DNA of 5,906 bases from Pseudomonadota bacterium (lineage in GTDB: Bacteria > Pseudomonadota > Alphaproteobacteria > Rhizobiales > Rhizobiaceae): NCBI GenBank assembly GCA_023433855.1, contig JAEYTV010000567.1:1-5906 (forward strand). The letters are read 5' to 3'. Position 1 is the stretch's first letter. Each line of letters begins with the position of its first letter. Positions 1 to 4,617 of this stretch are shown here, one piece after another. Below the pieces are notes generated by a model. That model was given only the letters and a program-made list of their open reading frames with translations. It ran no database searches and was not told the origin of the DNA. Made by a program: the position numbers and the translations under genes.

Positions 1-347
1 GGGAGAACCGATTTGCGCGACGAGGATGTCCAGCAGCCGAAAACCGCCGCGACCTTGTCCTGGGAAATCAGCTGACGGGCCTTTTCGGCAAACAGCGGCC
101 AGTCCGACGCCGGATCGACGACGACAGCTTCGAGCTTCTTGCCGAGAACACCACCCTTCTTGTTCTGCTCTTCCACGAGCATCAGCATGGCGTCCTTCAA
201 CGTGGTTTCGGAAATCGCCATCGTTCCGGAAAGAGAATGCAGCACCCCGATCTTGATGGTTTCTTCCTGGGCCAAAGCGCCGTGGAAAGCTGTGGTCGAC
301 AACACGGCGGCGAGCATTGCACCACTCAGTTTCGCCTTGAATTTCAT
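1..347 (-). CDS. urtA: Urea ABC transporter substrate-binding protein UrtA (N-terminal part, runs off left edge)
   Basis: Only the first 115 codons are in the window. The protein would be the periplasmic receptor that binds urea (or a short-chain amide) and delivers it to the UrtBCDE membrane and ATPase subunits. Residues 1-26 form a Sec signal peptide: a Lys-rich start (MKFKAK), a hydrophobic core, and an ALA site before QEE. Mature protein starts as [19 protein letters not shown], the usual opening of branched-chain-amide type I periplasmic binding proteins. A stretch around residues 103-114 ([12 protein letters not shown]) is a very typical UrtA segment and separates it from leucine/isoleucine binders. 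The ATG start is supported by GAGGGG at 357-362, nine bases upstream. The rest of urtA and probably urtBCDE should lie to the left. The reading is mine from the minus strand; the family call is by recognition. Confidence 0.93.
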   Translation of the reverse strand, partial: MKFKAKLSGAMLAAVLSTTAFHGALAQEETIKIGVLHSLSGTMAISETTLKDAMLMLVEEQNKKGGVLGKKLEAVVVDPASDWPLFAEKARQLISQDKVAAVFGCWTSSSRKSVL

Positions 348-510
348 TGGTTCGATCCCCTCTTCTTCTACGCTCAGCAACGGAACTGACATTGCTTGAG
401 CGACTATCGGGCTCGACAGGGCAAAACCGTATACGCAATTTGACGTAACTCAGGGGGCGAAGCGGGAAGAGCGAGTTTGGCCTCTAGAACTATTCTGGGC
501 AGGTCGCTTG

Positions 511-534
511 AAAAGCACTGCCGTAACCCTCGGC
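511..534 (-). terminator. Weak candidate terminator after the DUF6894 gene
   Basis: Read on the minus strand, about ten bases after the stop of the DUF6894 gene, GCCG and CGGC can pair around a seven-base loop, and four T follow five bases later. The stem is only four pairs and the T run is short, so this is a poor intrinsic terminator. The rest of the gap between the two genes (348-543) shows no convincing promoter for urtA that I can name, although that promoter should be here. Confidence 0.18.
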
Positions 535-543
535 GTGGCGCCT

Positions 544-846
544 TCAGCGGCTTGTGCTGTCGCCGGGCAGGCGGCTGGCGCCACCCTCGAATGCCTCTTC
601 AGGAATGGCGATGGTTGCCGAGATGGCGGCAGCCAGGGTAACCGTGCCCACGTCCCGGCCGGTTTCATCGCAGATCTGGATGCTGCGAATATCCAGCTCC
701 TCTGCCGAGGCGATGCGTTCTGCAACCATCTCCCGGATCGATTGCTTCGCGTCCGCCATTGCAGCCTGAAGGTCGGGAAAGTCTATGCCGTCCTGGTCGG
801 CGATCATTCCGTCGCGTTCGCGCAGATGAAGATAGTAGCGTGGCAT
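544..846 (-). CDS. DUF6894 family small protein
   Basis: A complete 100-residue protein. It opens with MPRYYLHLRERDGMI, then DQDGIDFPDLQAAMADA, a helix around residues 30-46, and RSIQICDETGRDVGTVTLA near residues 53-71. This is the usual DUF6894 pattern: a short beta strand with an aromatic/His motif, a D-x-x-G-x-x-x-P/D-L turn, one helix, then an 'I-x-D-E-x-G-R' hairpin. DUF6894 proteins are common and multi-copy in rhizobia and have no established function. The open frame extends upstream to 1083, but the ATG at 846 is chosen because GGAGG (853-857) sits six bases before it and family members begin MPRY/MPRF. The last 15 or so residues are low-complexity and probably disordered. It lies 175 bases downstream of the sigma-like small gene on the same strand and may share its transcript. 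Confidence 0.85.
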   Translation of the reverse strand: MPRYYLHLRERDGMIADQDGIDFPDLQAAMADAKQSIREMVAERIASAEELDIRSIQICDETGRDVGTVTLAAAISATIAIPEEAFEGGASRLPGDSTSR

Positions 847-881
847 CAGTCGCCTCCGTATCGAACTGAAAGACCCATCAG

Positions 882-909
882 GGTCGAAGGACTTCACCGT
901 CCTTCGACC
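882..909. repeat. Perfect 11-bp inverted repeat with 6-base loop
   Basis: GGTCGAAGGAC (882-892) and its exact reverse complement GTCCTTCGACC (899-909) flank the loop TTCACC. It lies in the gap between the two small minus-strand genes, about 35 bases before the DUF6894 start codon. No T run follows on either strand, so it does not look like a standard intrinsic terminator. It could be an mRNA-processing or stabilising hairpin in the leader of the DUF6894 message, or a binding site for a dimeric protein. Confidence 0.6.
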
Positions 910-1021
910 GGTCTCCGGTGGTGAACCGCATGCAACACACGCATTGCCGAATGCCTCGGCCCTTCCGCGCCGGCCCAAGCGACCGAACGTCGTTCTTCTG
1001 ACCTCGCTCGATCCATCCCGG

Positions 1022-1282
1022 CTACAATCCCGGGCGGGCAACCGGCGATGGTAACGGCCGTTTTGTGGCCCCCTCCCGAGCAAGACGGTGCATCAGGCCG
1101 AACAGCGCCTCCTCGATTGGTCCGTCATCAAGCAAGGCGGGATTGCCGGCAGCGGTTGCGATGGTCACTTCGACGAGGCGTTGGCGCGCTTCCCGGTCCG
1201 CCATGAAACGTTCCGCCCAGCGTTCGAGGAGAGGCCGCAGGTCGAGGAACTCTGGATTGCGATACGTTTTCTTCAGCGTCAT
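1022..1282 (-). CDS. Small protein resembling ECF sigma factor region 2 (no region 4)
   Basis: An 86-residue protein, start MTLKKTYRNP. The open frame continues upstream to an ATG at 1339, but the start at 1282 has GGAGGA (1291-1296) eight bases ahead, so it is preferred. No family is recognised with certainty. Residues 14-70 line up by eye with the N-terminal half of ECF sigma factor region 2: a helix LRPLLERWAERFMADREA like the usual 'LRRFARRLTRDPxxA', then RLVEVTIATAAGNPALLDDG like 'DLVQETLLRALRNPxLFDG', then ALFGLMHRLAREG like 'WLFTIMRNLxRD'. The acidic D/E-D of 'EDLVQET' is partly replaced (QRLVEVT). There is no region 4 and the last 16 residues are Pro/Arg-rich tail. The minus-strand sequence just downstream does not encode a region 4 in another frame. 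It could be a mini sigma-like or anti-regulatory protein, a decayed sigma gene, or an unrelated helical protein. Confidence 0.72.
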   Translation of the reverse strand: MTLKKTYRNPEFLDLRPLLERWAERFMADREARQRLVEVTIATAAGNPALLDDGPIEEALFGLMHRLAREGATKRPLPSPVARPGL

Positions 1283-1487
1283 CAACTGACTCCTCCTGTG
1301 GTCATCAGGCGGGAGCACGGCGGAACTCTCAGCCATCACCGCCTAAAGTCGGTATCGCAACGATCAGGAGAACATATCAGGATGGGACAACGCGGTCTTT
1401 GTCATTTGCTATATGGGCACGCGCGCAAGCCGAGCATGACCGCTCCGATCAGGCGATCCTGGCGAACCGCTTCGAAGCCACACTCGC

Positions 1488-1509
1488 CCGGCTCCCTGAC
1501 GGGAACCGG
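1488..1509. repeat. Imperfect hairpin upstream of the GH13 gene
   Basis: CCGG-C-TCCC and GGGA-A-CCGG pair as two four-base blocks with one C/A mismatch around the loop TGAC. It ends 17 bases before the candidate stress promoter. It may be an operator or a chance palindrome in GC-rich DNA. Confidence 0.3.
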
Positions 1510-1525
1510 TAGCGGCACTTTTGCG

Positions 1526-1551
1526 GGAACAAATTCCCCGTCCGTGCGCTT
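1526..1551 (+). promoter_or_regulatory. Candidate EcfG/RpoE2-type general-stress promoter for the GH13 gene
   Basis: GGAAC at 1526-1530 is followed after 16 bases by CGCT (1547-1550), one mismatch from the alphaproteobacterial general-stress consensus GGAAC-N16/17-CGTT. It also fits the looser GGAAC-N18/19-TT form, with TT at 1550-1551. Transcription would begin near 1558, giving a leader of about 26 bases that still includes the ribosome site at 1571-1577. Trehalose-metabolism genes are frequent members of this regulon in rhizobia. The -10 mismatch keeps this tentative. Confidence 0.4.
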
Positions 1552-1570
1552 GCCTGCGGAGCAGTGAAGC

Positions 1571-1577
1571 GAGGGAG
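1571..1577 (+). promoter_or_regulatory. Ribosome binding site fixing the GTG start of the GH13 gene
   Basis: GAGGGAG lies six bases before GTG at 1584. It decides the start: the open frame continues 21 codons further upstream to a TTG at 1521, but those codons encode a Cys/Arg/Pro-rich segment unlike the family, which begins ITDLWYKNA right after the GTG. Confidence 0.75.
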
Positions 1578-1583
1578 CCGTCC

Positions 1584-3245
1584 GTGATCACCGATCTCTG
1601 GTACAAGAATGCTGTCGTCTATTGCTTGTCCGTCGAGACTTTCATGGACGCCAATGGCGACGGCATCGGAGATTTCGAGGGTGTCGAGCGTCGCCTCGAC
1701 TATCTCGCCGGTCTCGGTGTCACGGCGATCTGGCTCATGCCATTCCAGAGTTCGCCTCAACGGGACGATGGGTACGACATCACCGACTATTACAACGTCG
1801 ACCCGCGCTACGGAACACTGGGTGATTTCGTCGAATTCACGCACGGCGCCAAACAGCGAGGCATCCGGGTGCTGATCGATCTGGTCGTCAATCATACCTC
1901 CGACCAGCATCCGTGGTTCCAATCGGCCCGCAGCGACCCCAACTCCCCCTACCGCGAGTGGTACCTGTGGTCGGAAAAGAAGCCTGCCGGCGCCGACGAG
2001 GGGATGGTGTTTCCCGGCGTGCAGAAGACCACCTGGACCTACGACGAAAAGGCGAAACAGTACTACTTCCACCGCTTCTACAAATTCCAGCCCGACCTCA
2101 ACACGTCCAAACCGGAGGTTCAGGCAGAGATCCTCAAGATCATGGGGTTCTGGATCCAGCTTGGTGTGTCGGGTTTCCGCGTCGATGCCGTTCCGTTCGT
2201 CATCGCCGAAAAAGGCGCCGAGGTGAAGCGGCCGCGTCAGCAGTTCGAGATGCTCCGCACCTTCCGCGAATTCCTGCAGTGGCGGCTCGGTGACTGCATC
2301 TTTCTTGCCGAGGCCAATGTCGATCCCAAGGTCAACGTCCAATACTTCGGTCACGATAGTGACCGCATGCAGATGATGTTCAACTTCCACGTCAACCAGG
2401 CGCTCTTTTATTCGATGGCCAGTGCCGATGCACGCCCGCTCGCCAAGGCGATCGAGGCAACGCGTGAAAAGCCTTCGACCTCGCAATGGGGCGTCTTCCT
2501 GCGCAACCACGACGAACTCGATCTCGGGCAGCTCACGGACAAACAGCGGGAGAAGGTCTTCGAGGAGTTTGGCCCCGAGGAGAACATGCAACTCTATCAC
2601 CGCGGTATCAGGCGCCGGCTGGCACCGATGCTGGAGGGGGATCGCGGCCGTCTGGAACTCTCCTACAGCCTGATGTTCTCGCTGCCCGGTACGCCCGTGA
2701 TCCGCTATGGCGACGAGATCGGCATGGGTGACGACGTCAGCCTTCCGGAGCGCAACTGCGCCCGAACCCCCATGCAATGGTCACCGGAGCCGCATGGAGG
2801 CTTCACCAAGAGCGACAAGCCCATCCTTCCGGTGATCACCGAAGGTCCTTTCGGCTACGGTTACGTCAACGTCGCCGACCAGAAGCGGGATCCGGACTCC
2901 CTGCTCAACTGGACGGAAAGGCTCATCCGGATGCGCAAGGAGACACCGGAGATCGGCTGGGGCGACTGCACCGTGGTAGAGACCGATCACCATGGCGTGC
3001 TCGCGCTACGCTTCGACTGGCGCAACAACTCCGTGCTGACCGTGCACAACCTGCTCTCCAAGCCGGCGGAGATCAGCTTCGACGTTGGGCTCGGCGATCA
3101 GGGGCATCTTCTGATCGACCTCGCCGACGGTGGAAACAGCCATGCGAAAGAGGATGGCCGTCACCGCCTCCTGCTGGACGCCTATGCCTACCGGTGGTTT
3201 CGGCTGGGCGGCCTCGACTATCTGCTTAAACGCGACGAGATTTGA
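1584..3245 (+). CDS. GH13 alpha-amylase family enzyme, trehalose synthase-like (maltose alpha-D-glucosyltransferase type)
   Basis: A complete 553-residue cytoplasmic enzyme without signal peptide. The family acts on alpha-glucosidic bonds; the closest type I recognise is trehalose synthase, which interconverts maltose and trehalose. A calcium-type loop DANGDGIGD is at 22-30. GH13 regions: DLVVNHTSD (99-107), GFRVDAVP with nucleophile Asp201 and Arg199, LAEANV with acid/base Glu243, and RNHDELD with Asp310. All three catalytic carboxylates are present. DAVP after the nucleophile and the QHPWF after region I fit trehalose synthases and alpha-1,4-glucosidases better than oligo-1,6-glucosidases. 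Residues from about 465 form a C-terminal beta domain. No maltokinase (Pep2) domain is fused. Rhizobial homologs of similar length are often labelled 'alpha-amylase family' or 'trehalose synthase'. Substrate is not proven. It stands alone on its strand, convergent with the dioxygenase gene. Confidence 0.93.
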   Translation: MITDLWYKNAVVYCLSVETFMDANGDGIGDFEGVERRLDYLAGLGVTAIWLMPFQSSPQRDDGYDITDYYNVDPRYGTLGDFVEFTHGAKQRGIRVLIDLVVNHTSDQHPWFQSARSDPNSPYREWYLWSEKKPAGADEGMVFPGVQKTTWTYDEKAKQYYFHRFYKFQPDLNTSKPEVQAEILKIMGFWIQLGVSGFRVDAVPFVIAEKGAEVKRPRQQFEMLRTFREFLQWRLGDCIFLAEANVDPKVNVQYFGHDSDRMQMMFNFHVNQALFYSMASADARPLAKAIEATREKPSTSQWGVFLRNHDELDLGQLTDKQREKVFEEFGPEENMQLYHRGIRRRLAPMLEGDRGRLELSYSLMFSLPGTPVIRYGDEIGMGDDVSLPERNCARTPMQWSPEPHGGFTKSDKPILPVITEGPFGYGYVNVADQKRDPDSLLNWTERLIRMRKETPEIGWGDCTVVETDHHGVLALRFDWRNNSVLTVHNLLSKPAEISFDVGLGDQGHLLIDLADGGNSHAKEDGRHRLLLDAYAYRWFRLGGLDYLLKRDEI

Positions 3246-3470
3246 GCACGGCGTCCGGTTCGAAGCTGGATTGGCCTGGACGGACTAAGACATCGATCCC
3301 GTGGCCCGTGGAACGCCGCGCCCTGCGGGGCTCCTTGTAGAGGCATCGACCAGACCGTGCCGCCGGGGATCAGGGACGCCATCGTAGCTGCCGCGCTCAA
3401 AGTCGGCGAGAACCGGCGCGTCCGATCCACCCGTTTTCGACGCGAGACAGCTCCGCATCTCCCCGGAACG

Positions 3471-4310
3471 TCACGGCAGGTCGTCGCCCTCGGCTCCGGG
3501 TCGATTGCGCCAGGCTTCTGCCTGAGCATAGAATTTCTTCTCCCATTCCTTGTGGTTGTCCAAACCTTCCCTGATGAAAGGGGTGAAGATCGCCATGTGC
3601 ATCAGCAGCCAGTTCACCAGACGCGCCGGAAACCTCAGCGGCTTTACGAAGTCGACGAACAGAACCACGCGCGTCTCGTCCGTGTGGTTCCACGCCTCGT
3701 GTTCATAGGCATCGTCGAAAATCAGCACTTTGCCTTCTTCCCAGTGGCATATCTGGTCCCTGACGCGAATGCCTAGCCGGTCCCGGTCCCGTGGAACGAT
3801 CAGACCGAGATGCAAGCGCAGGACCCCGTTGTAGGGGCCGCGATGCGGCGGCAGGTGCTTGCCCGGCTCGAAGATTGAGAACATCACCGTGGTGAGCCCC
3901 GGGATTTTCTGCATCGCCCGCCACGTTTCGGGGCAGGCTTGGATGTTCTGTTCAGATCGCACCCCGAAGCCGAGCAGGAAGAAGGTTTTCCAGCCTCGGT
4001 CAGCCGAGATCGTCTTCACATCGGTCGAGATGTCCTGAAAGGCGGGCAATTCGTCCTTGCGAACGAGAATCCGCTCAAGTTCCACGCGGATGGCAGGAGC
4101 AGCGCTTTCGATTTCGGCAGCCCATGGGAATGTAGCATTGTCGTAGACCGGCGGATTGCCAAGCTTTGCGTATCTCAAGTTCAGCCGTTCGGCCCAGGCA
4201 ACGATGCCCATGAAAAAACGCGTGACGCGACTTGGTCTGTCCATAGGGGCGATGCCGCTTGTTCCAAAACTCTGGTCAGCGGGTTTAGGCGAAGGATAAG
4301 ACTGTTCCAC
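3471..4310 (-). CDS. Aspartyl/asparaginyl beta-hydroxylase family Fe(II)/2-oxoglutarate dioxygenase
   Basis: 279 residues from a GTG start. The core at 140-222 is the Asp/Asn beta-hydroxylase fold, which hydroxylates its substrate using O2 and 2-oxoglutarate. Visible motifs: EPGKHLPPHRGPYNGVLR (148-165), HLGL (167-170), then GKVLIFDDAYEHEAWN (193-208) and DETRVVLF (211-218). By spacing with animal AspH, His156 and His204 are the iron ligands and Arg165 and Arg214 bind 2-oxoglutarate. Bacterial relatives include LpxO, which hydroxylates a lipid A acyl chain, and peptide/amino-acid hydroxylases; I cannot choose between them. Residues 226-246 are hydrophobic with flanking basic residues and may touch the membrane. 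The start is uncertain: the GTG has no clear ribosome site, and the ATG at 4244 (residue 23, MDRPSRVTR) is an alternative, also without one. It is divergent from the NCS1-like gene. Confidence 0.88.
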   Translation of the reverse strand: MEQSYPSPKPADQSFGTSGIAPMDRPSRVTRFFMGIVAWAERLNLRYAKLGNPPVYDNATFPWAAEIESAAPAIRVELERILVRKDELPAFQDISTDVKTISADRGWKTFFLLGFGVRSEQNIQACPETWRAMQKIPGLTTVMFSIFEPGKHLPPHRGPYNGVLRLHLGLIVPRDRDRLGIRVRDQICHWEEGKVLIFDDAYEHEAWNHTDETRVVLFVDFVKPLRFPARLVNWLLMHMAIFTPFIREGLDNHKEWEKKFYAQAEAWRNRPGAEGDDLP

Positions 4311-4384
4311 TTGAAAATGCCTGATGTTACAGTTGATCGGAGTATTTCAAAGCACCTGCAATAATTCCCTCTGCGCAGGACGGG

Positions 4385-4411
4385 GCTGAACGCAGGCGGG
4401 ACGCGTTCAGC
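4385..4411. repeat. Perfect 9-bp inverted repeat in the divergent intergenic region
   Basis: GCTGAACGC (4385-4393) and GCGTTCAGC (4403-4411) are exact reverse complements separated by nine bases; G-U pairs could lengthen the RNA stem. No T run follows on either strand. The 18-base centre-to-centre spacing would suit a dimeric regulator binding between the divergent genes; a leader hairpin is the alternative. Confidence 0.5.
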
Positions 4412-4553
4412 TTAGCATCATCTTTGTCACAGTTGTGGCGGAGAGACGCCGCTACCTTCTGCAGCCAAGACCTGCCCTGTGAACTCATTGGAGGTCTGTT
4501 GTTTGAAATTCACCTGCCGGAGGTCGGCATTGGCGAAAAGTGAGCTTGCAAAA

Positions 4554-4582
4554 CTTGGCTCCGCGTCCGAAACTGCCTATCC
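4554..4582 (+). promoter_or_regulatory. Candidate sigma-70 promoter for the NCS1-like gene
   Basis: CTTGGC (4554-4559), a 17-base spacer, and CTATCC (4577-4582) match the rhizobial housekeeping consensus CTTGAC-N17-CTATAT at five and four of six positions. Transcription would begin near 4589 and give a leader of roughly 29 bases. Confidence 0.35.
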
Positions 4583-4617
4583 GATAGTCTTTCCACGACA
4601 GGCGCCAGAAATTAGGC

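Larger units (their letters stand above)
4311..4617. other. Divergent intergenic region between the dioxygenase and NCS1-like genes
   Basis: About 307 bases with no credible gene. It should hold both outward promoters. It contains the 9-bp inverted repeat at 4385-4411, a candidate sigma-70 promoter at 4554-4582 for the rightward gene, and two copies of GGAGGTC (near 4490 and 4519). For the leftward gene, a poor match (TTGAAA, 15-base spacer, TAACAT) can be read on the minus strand at about 4324-4350; if used, transcription would begin close to the GTG and favour the later ATG at 4244. Confidence 0.5.

Noticed and set aside
847..1083. 79-codon upstream extension of the DUF6894 frame
   Set aside because: The extension is Arg/Gly-rich, overlaps the 3' end of the sigma-like gene and contains the 11-bp palindrome; the ribosome site and family pattern support the ATG at 846.
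1088..1567. Plus-strand open frame of 159 codons
   Set aside because: Mostly antisense to the sigma-like gene, no recognisable domain, no ribosome site.
1449..2777. 442-codon open frame on the minus strand
   Set aside because: It is antisense to the GH13 gene, whose catalytic motifs are unmistakable; the antisense product is His/Asp/Val-rich and of no known family, a usual result of GC-rich codon bias.
3320..3331. Short GC hairpin (GCCC-TGCG-GGGC) between convergent genes
   Set aside because: Only four base pairs and no T run on either strand; expected often by chance at this GC content, although a terminator for both genes should lie in 3246-3470.
4531..4545. Possible sigma-54 promoter (TGGC ... 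GC with ten-base spacing)
   Set aside because: The GG-N10-GC spacing is right but the -12 element reads GAGCT in place of TTGCT/TTGCA, so the match is too poor to list.
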